Part shown: in pieces, positions 1 through 9,500 of the stretch
Layout of the letters: each line of letters begins with the position of its first letter
How positions within the stretch are numbered: position 1 is the first letter of the stretch
DNA from: Setoptus koraiensis
Taxonomy: Eukaryota; Arthropoda
Reading direction: 5' to 3'
Assembly (NCBI GenBank): GCA_048013815.1
Contig: CM106586.1
Span: 21,948,001-22,012,000, forward strand
DNA: 64,000 bases
Notes under the pieces: model-generated
Databases searched by the model: none
What the model was told of the DNA's origin: nothing
What the model saw: only the letters and a program-made list of their open reading frames with translations
Translations under genes and position numbers: made by a program

Positions 1-1
1 A

Positions 2-1762
2 GACTCTAGGGCCTCCAGAAGTTTAGACATTTTACCAGATCCGAAGCTACAGACAAGTAGGAAATATGCCTCCGTTTATTCGGTTCTCAATCAATGCCGC
101 ACATTGTGCGGCCAAAAACTTCTCATGTACTGGATCAAGAGGCCATTGATTGATCGGGTCCGAATAGAGAAACGACAAAATATAGTACAGTACCTCATAG
201 AAGATTCGGCTATCCGCCAATCTTGTCATGAAAATTTTCTCAGAAAGATGCCCGATCTACTAAAGATAGCCCATAACTTTGAAAAGCTAAAGGCCACCCT
301 CACGGATATGGTCAAAGTGGACAGAGCACGCACAATGATGCTCAGCGTAATAGAACGACTGGAAGAAAACTCCGACAATCTACCAGTGGATGTTCAAGAG
401 CTTTTGAACGCTATGAAAATATGCGTGAATAACCTGCAGAGTTTTTCCGAGCTTGTTGAGACCACCATCGATGCAGACAAGCTAGATCCAAACGGAAATT
501 TTATGATCAAGTCAGACTTTGATGAGGATATAGCCAGAATATCAATTGAAATCAATGCCAAAGAAACCGAAGCCAAATCTATTCTGAAAAACGCCGCTAG
601 AGATCTTGATCTAGAATATGATAAATCTATCAAACTAGAAACCGACCTATCGGTGGGATTCGCTCTTAAGGTCACCAGGAAGCAAGAGCAGGTATTAAGA
701 GGAAGAGAAGATGATTATCACCCCCTGTCAAATGCAAAAAAAGATGGCGTCCGATTTACCTGCAAAGCATTGAGCCGCTTAAGCGATGACTATATAAATC
801 TCCACAGAGAGTACAACAAAGCTTCCGAAGAAATCGTATTACAGATTCTCGAAACTGCTGCAGGTCACAAAGAACCAATCAGGAGTTTCGGTGTCACGGT
901 GGCAATCTTGGATGTTTTCGTTTCTATGGCTGTCGTATCTTTCCAGAATGACTACGTTAGACCGAAAATTTTAGACAAAGGCGCTGGAAAAATAGTGATT
1001 GAAAGAATGAGACATCCCTGTCTAGAGAATCAACCAGATATAGAAAATTTTGTAGCTAACGATATCATGTTCAACAAAGACGATAAGAAATTCTTCATTA
1101 TCACCGGCCCCAACATGGGTGGGAAATCGACCTTCATAAAGTCGGTGGCGGTTTGTGTGCTCATGGCACAACTAGGTTGCCATGTGCCAGCCAAAGAAGC
1201 CGAGATATCCATAGTGGACAGTATACTAACACGAATTGGAGCGGGTGATAGACAGCTACAGGGTATTTCTACTTTTATGGACGAAATGTTGGATATGGCC
1301 GAAATACTCAAGAATGCAACAAGTGATTCCCTTGTGATAATAGACGAGCTGGGCAGAGGTACTTCTACTTTCGAGGGTTTCGGTTTGGCTTGGAGTATAT
1401 CAGAGCGTTTGGCCAAAGAGATCAATAGTTACACTTTGTTTGCCACTCATTTTCACGAGTTGACAGAACTGGAGAACGAGATAAAGTCGGTAGGTAATTT
1501 GAACATATTGGCTCATTGTGACCAGGACAAGCTAGTGATGTTGTATTCAGTTGAACCGGGTGTCTGCAAAGAAAGTTACGGTATCAACGTGGCCAAATAT
1601 ACTAACTTCCCAGAGCATGTTGTTAACGCCGCTCAAGAAAAGCTACAACAGTTTGAGGAGATAGCGGGTTTCAAGTCGAAGGAGGATGTACGAAGTTGCG
1701 TAAAGAGGATCGCCAAGATGCATCTAGAGAAACAGGAACAGGTTAGCGCGAAAGTCATTTAG
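2..1762 (+). CDS. MSH2: DNA mismatch repair protein MSH2, 3' part (5' cut by window edge)
   Basis: MutS-family ATPase that with MSH6 or MSH3 recognises DNA mismatches in the nucleus. The frame is open from base 2, and the residues before any Met (YSVLNQCRT) match the MSH2 core, so the gene begins left of the window; 586 residues are visible. Order: lever/core (IKRPLID), clamp (about residues 150-280), then the ATPase with Walker A GPNMGGKST (about 1106-1132), the Q-loop/signature region, Walker B SLVIIDELGRGTST (near 1330) and the switch His in FATHFHEL. No intron is visible. After the ATPase the protein ends about 35 residues beyond FEEIAG, whereas animal MSH2 has roughly 75 there, so the C-terminal helix-turn-helix dimerisation tail looks short. 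A polyadenylation signal lies at 1839-1844. The identification is very secure; the 5' structure is unknown. Confidence 0.96.
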   Translation, partial: DSRASRSLDILPDPKLQTSRKYASVYSVLNQCRTLCGQKLLMYWIKRPLIDRVRIEKRQNIVQYLIEDSAIRQSCHENFLRKMPDLLKIAHNFEKLKATLTDMVKVDRARTMMLSVIERLEENSDNLPVDVQELLNAMKICVNNLQSFSELVETTIDADKLDPNGNFMIKSDFDEDIARISIEINAKETEAKSILKNAARDLDLEYDKSIKLETDLSVGFALKVTRKQEQVLRGREDDYHPLSNAKKDGVRFTCKALSRLSDDYINLHREYNKASEEIVLQILETAAGHKEPIRSFGVTVAILDVFVSMAVVSFQNDYVRPKILDKGAGKIVIERMRHPCLENQPDIENFVANDIMFNKDDKKFFIITGPNMGGKSTFIKSVAVCVLMAQLGCHVPAKEAEISIVDSILTRIGAGDRQLQGISTFMDEMLDMAEILKNATSDSLVIIDELGRGTSTFEGFGLAWSISERLAKEINSYTLFATHFHELTELENEIKSVGNLNILAHCDQDKLVMLYSVEPGVCKESYGINVAKYTNFPEHVVNAAQEKLQQFEEIAGFKSKEDVRSCVKRIAKMHLEKQEQVSAKVI

Positions 1763-1838
1763 GTCTATCAAGAGAGAAAGAAAATGGTTAAATGCTCTCA
1801 GAGGTTTGTTTGTGCCTTTGCTATGGATCTCTGCCACT

Positions 1839-1844
1839 AATAAA
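1839..1844 (+). promoter_or_regulatory. AATAAA polyadenylation signal for MSH2
   Basis: Canonical hexamer 77 nt after the MSH2 stop. The opposite-strand HLH gene has its own AATAAA at 1868-1863, directly after its stop, so the two transcripts probably overlap tail to tail by a few tens of bases. Confidence 0.6.
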
Positions 1845-1868
1845 GAACATCTGAGTGGTTATTTTATT

Positions 1869-2129
1869 TTAAAGATTTATTTGAAAATCCTGTTCATTAG
1901 TGTCACAACTATTACTATTATTATTATCAATCACATTTGCCAAATATTTAATATACTCTATAACGCCTCTGATAACCTTGAGTTTGGTTAGCTTCTTGTC
2001 TCTTTGCATATCTGGTACCATCTCTTGTAGTCTTAACAACAATTCTTTCTCTTTGAAGCGAGACTGATTGGTGTGAGTATTCCTGCGTATTGTCTTTGGT
2101 TTAGTTGCTGTAGTGTCTTTAGGAGCCAT
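1869..2129 (-). CDS. emc: Id/extramacrochaetae-type helix-loop-helix protein
   Basis: An 86-residue protein with one HLH at about residues 25-67. The loop and helix 2 (KKLTKLKVIRGVIEYIKYL) match the Id/emc pattern (animal Id: KVSKVEILQHVIDYIRDL). The DNA-contacting Glu/Arg pattern of bHLH proteins is not evident before helix 1, so it should act like Id proteins, dimerising with bHLH factors and keeping them off DNA. The start is the ATG at 2129-2127. The protein is shorter than Drosophila emc (about 200 aa), with only a short Asn-rich tail. An AATAAA follows the stop at once on the minus strand. The 5' flank has three CACCTG/CAGGTG E-boxes (2283, 2484, 2692), compatible with feedback from bHLH factors. 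Another short HLH protein is possible, but the Id class fits best. Confidence 0.75.
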   Translation of the reverse strand: MAPKDTTATKPKTIRRNTHTNQSRFKEKELLLRLQEMVPDMQRDKKLTKLKVIRGVIEYIKYLANVIDNNNSNSCDTNEQDFQINL

Positions 2130-4047
2130 GATGTTTATACACAGAATATGGCGCAGCGTCTTCAGTCTCTCTAGTCACTAGATTCTAGTGTCTGTACGGA
2201 TGATGGGCGCCTCCTGGTCGCCTGGCTGTCTGATAGTGAGAGTATGTGTGTGTTTGTGTGAATCAAGTTTTGAGATGGTCAACAGGTGACGGTGGCCAAC
2301 TACAAACACAGTAGAATGTTATATGTCAACGACCATGACTATGTTTTATTGGTGGTAATAATATAATAATAAATAGTAAAATTGATTGATCATTTACGCT
2401 CATTGACATGTGTAAAGTGCACTAAAAGTGTGTGATTGGTTGCACGTTGCAGTCGTCTTGTTAGCTAGCATCGTTGAACGATGCACCTGAGATGCTGTTG
2501 CACTTGAGTAACTGACCAGATCGCTAGGTGGCCACACACGTTCAGGCTATACTAGGCCGTAATAGTCAGGATAGGATGTTAGGCGGCACTCATGTCGTTT
2601 GTCAGCACAACAATCAGCGCACGGATAGGCGCACTAGTGAGGTTAGGCTACACGCGTGTTATGCCTTCAACAACGACCGGCCTGTTGCTGTCACCTGTTG
2701 AGGCAAATGATGTTACGCCGACGTTCAACGACCATTAATGAATTTATTTCATTGATTGACGAGTCTCAATTGCTATTCTATAACAGGGTATGAGTGCCGG
2801 CTCACAGATATGGCAACAACTATTAGTCGCTGCAACCACATAGGTCGCCTTATCACGTTTAGGTGTGTTTGTGTGCAACAGACGAATGTGCAGTGGGTGC
2901 GTTTGTCAAAATATGATCGCATGTGTTGTGGTCGCCTTCGTGAAGACTTTCCCAAGCCAAACTTTCGCCTAATACGCATGCTCGCCGTAATGAAGGGCGC
3001 GAACTGGAAGTCATTTGAATAGCCAGCCGACCAATTTCGTAATTACATTACAATCAAAGTTTAAGTTTGACATCAATGATAGTCATGGCGAGTTTTGGTG
3101 ATGCTCTCTCAATGGCTGTTCAGTTTGTTGAAATACCTCATTATCCATCTGGGACTAGTGTTGTCCGGATGGACTGGATCACAACAATTGCCATGATACT
3201 GTGTGCTTAACCTGTTGACGTAATCAAGCAGATCATCTACGCCAGATACAATTTCAAGTGTGATCGTATCACAGATGAAAGCCCACAAATGCGTTAAGAC
3301 AATACTTCTAGATTGCTCAATCATAACGACAACAACAACAACAATAATTAACTGCTTGCTCTCGCTAGATAATGTCGAGTGCAGCAAGCGAATGTACTAA
3401 TGTCGCTATGTGGCGCCAACCAATTTTACATTTATCTATCTATTGAGTGGTTTGCATATCGTGTAGATATATTATTGATGAATATTGATAGTCCTACAAC
3501 ATTCTGATAATATATATAAATAAATATATATAAACGTATATATGCACGCCACTGTACATTAGCAGTTGTTTTGTTGATTAAAATTGTTTTTATTGTTCTG
3601 ATAATAATCTCTTGAAAGTTGCCTCGGTGTATCATTACGTATTTTGCGCATGCTTCTACGCGACCTTTGACTGTCATTGAGGTGAAGAGGGAAAATCGGA
3701 TTTGTACTCTGCAGTAGAAAGCAATCATCATAATAATCTAGTCATATGTGATAACTATTTTGATAGATAGTACATAGTAGTAGCGCTAACAAGACATAGT
3801 GTAGTTGCTTGTAGCAAGCTCATTGTGACACTTGATTAGTATAGTCCATGATCAGCCTCTGTTATTATTATTATTCTTGTTATTCTTATTATCTAAGTAT
3901 TCTATTCTTTAACCTATTCAACCACTTTTATATTAGCCAAAACCGCCACAGTCATCAAAGCCACCAATATCATCAGTATTTAACCAATCAAATTCCTTTA
4001 TAAACCACAGAACCTAAAGTGAAACAGTTAAAAAACAGCCAAACAAA
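2130..4047. other. Intergenic, divergent between HLH gene and glycogen synthase
   Basis: 1.9 kb between two divergent start codons. It holds the E-boxes noted for the HLH gene, a short CAA-type repeat near 3327-3345, TA-rich sequence near 3510-3545 and TTATT repeats near 3860-3890. Open frames here are short and resemble nothing I know. It presumably contains both promoters and 5' UTRs. Confidence 0.6.
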
Positions 4048-6249
4048 ATGGCCCATCAACTCACTAGAGGCATGTCAAAGCGCTTCTACCGCTTTGAATC
4101 TCTCGCCGACCAGTTAGATACACAATTGGTAATTAGTAATCCAAACGTTTGGTGTTTCGAAGTCTCGTTTGAGGTGGCCAACAAAGGTAAGTGTTTATTG
4201 TTATACATCGCATGCTCTTATCTTATTCATTTCTCATCATGCCTTTGTATCCTAACACACAGCTCACCGATAACCTTGTTTACCCTTTCACACGACTTGA
4301 ATATAACATCTTCAGTGGGTGGTATATTCACAGTGATAAAAACAAAAGCTCAAGTCACAACAGAGGAGTTGGGTAAACAATATATACTAGTGGGCCCCTT
4401 CAATGAGCGTTATGTCCAAACAGAGGTCGAGGTGAAAGAGCCCAAAGAAGCCATTTTTAGGGACTCAATCAAGTCTATGAGAGATCAGGGTGTCAGAGTA
4501 GTCTATGGTACCTGGCTAATTGATGGTGCACCGGACGTTCTTCTATTTGATATTGGTTCGGCCTCATGGAAGCTAGACGAATGGAAGCACGACTTTTGGA
4601 ATGTATGCAACATAGGTGTTCCACACCCGGACAAAGAGTCTAATGATGCCATTATATTTGGTTATATGGTAAGCTGGTTTTTAGAAGAGTTCTACAGGAG
4701 AGTAGAGGAGGAACGCGGCCAACCATTGATTGTGGCACAATTCCATGAATGGATGGCGGCTATTGCGTTAATATTAATAAGGATTCGCCATTTGGATATC
4801 GCCACCATCTTCACAACACACGCCACTTTATTAGGTAGGTATTTATGTGCTGCCAATGTAGACTTTTACAACAATCTAGATAAATTTGAGACAGACAAAG
4901 AAGCGGGCGATCGTCAGATTTATCACAGGTACTGTATAGAGCGAGCTGCGGCTCATTCCGCTCACGTTTTTACCACTGTATCTGAGATAACGGCCATGGA
5001 ATCAGAGCATCTTTTAAAAAGAAAAAATGATATCGTTACGCCAAATGGCTTGAACGTGAGAAAATTCGCTGCATCGCACGAGCACCAAAACTTGCACTCT
5101 ATAGCCAAAGAGAAGATACATAATTTTGTTAGAGGTCACTTCCATGGACACTATGATTTCGACTTGGACAAAACATTATACTTTTTCATAGCTGGTCGTT
5201 ATGAATATAGCAACAAAGGAGCCGACATGTTCATAGAGTGCTTAGCTCGACTCAACCATGCACTTAAATCAGCAAACTCAGACAGAACAATTGTCGCCTT
5301 CTTAATTATGCCAGCCACCACAAACAACTTTAACGTTGAGTCTCTACGCGGACAAGCTATTGCTAAACAATTACGCGAGACCGTTAATCAAGTCCAAGAG
5401 GCCATTGGCAAACATATTTTTGAGCGCTGTTTAGCTGGACAAATACCCAATGGAGATGAATTAATAACAGACGATTTAATGGTTAAATTAAAACGCTGCA
5501 CCTATACTATACAACGATCAACTGGCCTACCTCCAATATGTACTCACAATATGATTGATGATGGTAAAGATCCAATACTCAACAAATTTCGAGAATGTCA
5601 TTTATTTAACCACCGTCACGATCGTGTCAAAGTGGTCTTTCATCCAGAATTTTTGTCTTCACCGGAAACTAATCCATTGTTTAACATGGATTATGAGGAA
5701 TTTATACGCGGTTGTCATCTGGGCGTCTTCCCATCATACTATGAACCATGGGGTTACACCCCGGCGGAATGCACCGTAACTGGTATTCCATCGATTACAA
5801 CAAATTTGTCTGGCTTTGGGTGTTTCATTGAAGAACAAGTGGCTGACCCAATGAGTTATGGTGTGTATATAGTGGATAGAAGATTCAAAAGTATTGAGGA
5901 ATCAATGAAACAAATGACTCAATATATGTATGATTTCGCTTCATTGACAAGACGTCAGCGTATCATTCAACGTAACCGTACCGAGCGTTTGAGTGATCTG
6001 TTGGATTGGCGCAACCTGGGCGTCTACTATCGTCAAGCTCGTAGGATGGCCTTGCAACGACTTCATCCCGAGCTATTCGATGAAGAATCGTACCGAATAG
6101 TGCCACAACGTATGCAAATGAGGTATCCCAGGCCTGTAAGTGAGCCGACATCCCCCTCTTTGAGTAGAGCATCCACGCCTGCACCTTCACAACCTCCCAG
6201 TGATGAAGACACCGATGATGAGCCAGAAGATTACCGAACCTTGAGTTAA
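4048..6249 (+). CDS. GlyS: Glycogen [starch] synthase (two exons)
   Basis: Cytosolic GT3-family enzyme adding glucose from UDP-glucose to glycogen. Exons 4048-4186 and 4316-6249 give 690 residues, the usual animal size. The splice is set by homology: joining ANK to [12 protein letters not shown] restores the conserved N-terminal UDP-binding loop, with donor G|GTAAGTG and acceptor TTCAG. The intron is 129 nt, a multiple of three and free of stops, so unspliced RNA also reads through. Other landmarks are QFHEWMAA, the GT3 C-domain block [17 protein letters not shown] and an Arg cluster ([15 protein letters not shown]) matching the glucose-6-phosphate site. The tail has Ser/Thr every fourth residue (spliced numbering 655, 659, 663, 667, 671, 675), ending in SDED, as in the CK2-primed GSK3 ladder of animal muscle-type synthase. 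AATAAA is at 6295-6300. Confidence 0.95.
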   Translation: MAHQLTRGMSKRFYRFESLADQLDTQLVISNPNVWCFEVSFEVANKGKCLLLYIACSYLIHFSSCLCILTHSSPITLFTLSHDLNITSSVGGIFTVIKTKAQVTTEELGKQYILVGPFNERYVQTEVEVKEPKEAIFRDSIKSMRDQGVRVVYGTWLIDGAPDVLLFDIGSASWKLDEWKHDFWNVCNIGVPHPDKESNDAIIFGYMVSWFLEEFYRRVEEERGQPLIVAQFHEWMAAIALILIRIRHLDIATIFTTHATLLGRYLCAANVDFYNNLDKFETDKEAGDRQIYHRYCIERAAAHSAHVFTTVSEITAMESEHLLKRKNDIVTPNGLNVRKFAASHEHQNLHSIAKEKIHNFVRGHFHGHYDFDLDKTLYFFIAGRYEYSNKGADMFIECLARLNHALKSANSDRTIVAFLIMPATTNNFNVESLRGQAIAKQLRETVNQVQEAIGKHIFERCLAGQIPNGDELITDDLMVKLKRCTYTIQRSTGLPPICTHNMIDDGKDPILNKFRECHLFNHRHDRVKVVFHPEFLSSPETNPLFNMDYEEFIRGCHLGVFPSYYEPWGYTPAECTVTGIPSITTNLSGFGCFIEEQVADPMSYGVYIVDRRFKSIEESMKQMTQYMYDFASLTRRQRIIQRNRTERLSDLLDWRNLGVYYRQARRMALQRLHPELFDEESYRIVPQRMQMRYPRPVSEPTSPSLSRASTPAPSQPPSDEDTDDEPEDYRTLS
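4187..4315 (+). other. Stop-free 3n intron of glycogen synthase
   Basis: 129 nt bounded by GTAAGTG and TTCAG. Retention would add 43 hydrophobic, Ser-rich residues inside the conserved N-terminal nucleotide-binding loop, so a retained form is expected to be inactive. It is the only intron in the gene and lies after codon 46, close to the 5' end. Confidence 0.9.
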
Positions 6250-6509
6250 ACTCGTGATAAAGTATACCCAGTATCCATCAGCTTATTGTTATAAAATAAA
6301 TAAGATTAAGTTTTAAAATCGTGGTTTAATTTTTATTCGGTTAAGAATTATTTCAATCACATTCCTTTTTTTACGGTATGTACAATTTTTAAGGCAAAAG
6401 AAAACAAATCATTAAAACTTAGTGCCAGTGACATGTTGCGAATAACAAACTCGAGCGCTGTGATAATGTCGTTGAGATGATGAGTGAATTTTATCATCAA
6501 CTTGAGATC

Positions 6510-9500
6510 TCATACAGCGGTCTCATCGGGTTTGGTATAGGAGTTTGAGTCGCTAATATGCTCGCTTGATGACAAATCGTCGCTGGTTGATCTCTTGGAG
6601 TATTGATCAATCGGTGTGTGCTGTTGATAGTAGTTATTGTATTTCATGTGATACTCAGGATTGTTGACTCCGTTGATGTCCATTGAAATGATGTTCATCA
6701 TGTAGTTGGGATCAACAAAATTTACTGATGGTAAAATGTAATCATCGTCATCCACAGGTAAATTGAGATCATCGGTGGGTTGTGCAGTGAGGGGCGTTCT
6801 CGGATAAAGGATCTCGTGGTTGTTGTAAAAATCGAAATCACTGAGAAACCTTTTTCCGTCTTGATATGGCAATGTATCGAAATTAGGCACAGATGGGTTA
6901 TGATTACTGTAACTGCTAGCATTCTTGTTGTAATTATTAATATCATCAACAGAGAAGGTGAAGTTTTGAATCTCGCAATTCTTAGGCTTCCTTGGCGACT
7001 TGACGAAATCGAATGCCATATTAACACATGGTGTCAGGGGATATGGTAAATCGTTCGAACGTCTTTCCGTAGGAGAATTCATGCTATCACCTAGTTGTGG
7101 GTAGTTTGCGAAACGTTTTAACCTGTCACCCGGTATCACTAAATATCGCAATGGATCACGAGAGTACTTTTTGAAACTATCAACTAGATCAACAAACGAT
7201 GGCCTGTCTTCTGGTTGCACCATCCAGCAGCTAGTCATTGTGAGAAAGACGTCGATGCTAGCGTACTCTGGTTGCGTCAATCTTCCACCACCAATCACAA
7301 ACTTGGGAACTTCATATGCCTTCATATCATGATACGGCAGTTTTCCATAGGTTAACAACTCCCACACAGTAACACTGAATGCCCAAACGTCGCTCTTGTG
7401 AGTAAATATCCTCATCTGCAAGCATTCTGGCGCGAGCCATCTCACTGGCACCTCACCTCCACTTGATCGATATTCGCCTTCATTAGTTTCCAAAAGTTTT
7501 GCTAATCCAAAATCGGTTATTAATACACGTCCAGGTTGTTGCACAAGCACATTTCGAAGCGCCAAGTCTCGGTGAACAATTTTACTTGCTTCCAGGTATG
7601 CCATACCCTCCGCGATCTGTACGCACCATTTGAGTAGATATTCAGAATTGATGCATTCCTTGTGTTTCTCATCCCTAACAAATTCCGCCAAACATCCTAG
7701 CGGCATCAGCTCTGTGACTAGCATTAATCTAGATGTCATACATAAGCCTAGTAACTTAACTAAATTTGGATGATTGACACTGGCCATCAATTTAGCTTCC
7801 TCTAAGAAATCTTTGTTCATGTTAGGCTGAGCTCCATCTCGCAATACTTTAATGGCTACAGGACGAAAGTTTGACTTGTTCTCGAACCATTGTCCTTGAT
7901 AAACAATACCACCAAAGCCCTCGCCCAGTTTTTTACCCTCTCTTAGTTCGCATTCCTGGATGATTCTCAACTTAGCTAAATTCGGCTCAATGTTTGATGG
8001 CTGTAAGGGATCGTTATCGTCGAATCCGCTCATTCTCATCGTCAGTTTTGCTGTGTGCTCCTCAGATCTTACCCTCTGACACTTGTATGCAAAAAATAAG
8101 ACTAGCGATACTATAATTAAACTCAACGTCATGGCAATACCTTGTGATGTGCTTACGGTATGATCAGATACGAGGAGTTCAGAGATCGATTTGTCTTTGT
8201 CGGAGCAATAAGGATCCTCAACATTTACTATAACCCTGAATGGTTTACTTTTGGGGCACTGTTCTGTGCAATTGAACTCTGATCCTGAATCCGGTCCTGA
8301 GCCATGGAAGACTTTGAATTGCCTGCACGCCAAACAATCTGCATCAGTTGGTCCTGTGCATCCGTTACAGCTATAAGAACACTGAGAGCACTTTTTACCA
8401 TTAGGATAATGATCCCTCGGACATTGGTCCTCACATTGTTCAAAGACTTCATATTTTGCACACTCGCAAACAGACGTGTGAATGCCCATCGCTGTGCATG
8501 TCTTACATCGGTGATGACATTTACGACAATTATTGTGTTCTAAATAGTATCCAGTCGGGCATTGGTCCTCTGATTTAATGCAATAATCTGTAACACTGGG
8601 GTCGGTCGAACTAATGATGGCTTTTTGGCATGAGTTACAACCGTGAGGTCCAAGCCTGTTGAGTGGGCCAGTGCAGCCTCTCTCGGCAGCGCAACTCTCG
8701 TGACAAGCCTCACAAGATTTCGATGAATTGCTATATTTGGAAACGGGGCATACTTGTACGCAAAAAGGTCCATCTCGAACGTTCTTGCATTTTTTACAAT
8801 CCGCTGAAGTTGGTCCGTGGCATCCGTTCGCACATTCTTCGTGACATCTCTGGCAAGTATTATTACCGGCATCATATGAACTGATTTGATTTGTTTCGCA
8901 GTCCCTCACACAATGCCCATCATCAAGCTTGAAGTTTTTACATGATAAGCATTCGTCAGATTTAGGTCCCCAGCACCCGTCTCGAGAGCATTGCTCATGG
9001 CAAACAAGGCCTTGGTTTTTACATCGTATCGGATCTGCATTGAGTTTAACTGCGACTTCGCGTGGAAAATCAGAGTTACCTTGAGTTAGCCTGGTCCAAT
9101 TGATTGCTGAAGCGAAACATAGATCCGGATTCTCGACAATTGCTACTTTTCCAGATCGAATGTGTTTTAGAGATCGCAAATTTAGTGACACCAACGATGT
9201 CTTCAATATGTTCAAAGTTGTCAGCATATCGGTAGTTTGGCGTCCGCCAATTGTCACTAGGTTTTGAAAGCACGATAAGTTTTTAAAGTCTGAGTGGTTT
9301 GCCTGTATATTGAGAAATCCAGTAATACTTTTCAGAGTATTGAAAACCTCTAATTTTGAAGGATGCAATGGAGGATATCTAGCTCCCAGAGTCATGTTGG
9401 GATAAACTTCTGTGTAACCATTAAATGAGGTGTCCAATATGGTGATGGATCCCTCGATTTGTGTGCAGTTTCTAAAAGATTCTATGTTGCCTGAGTGTAC

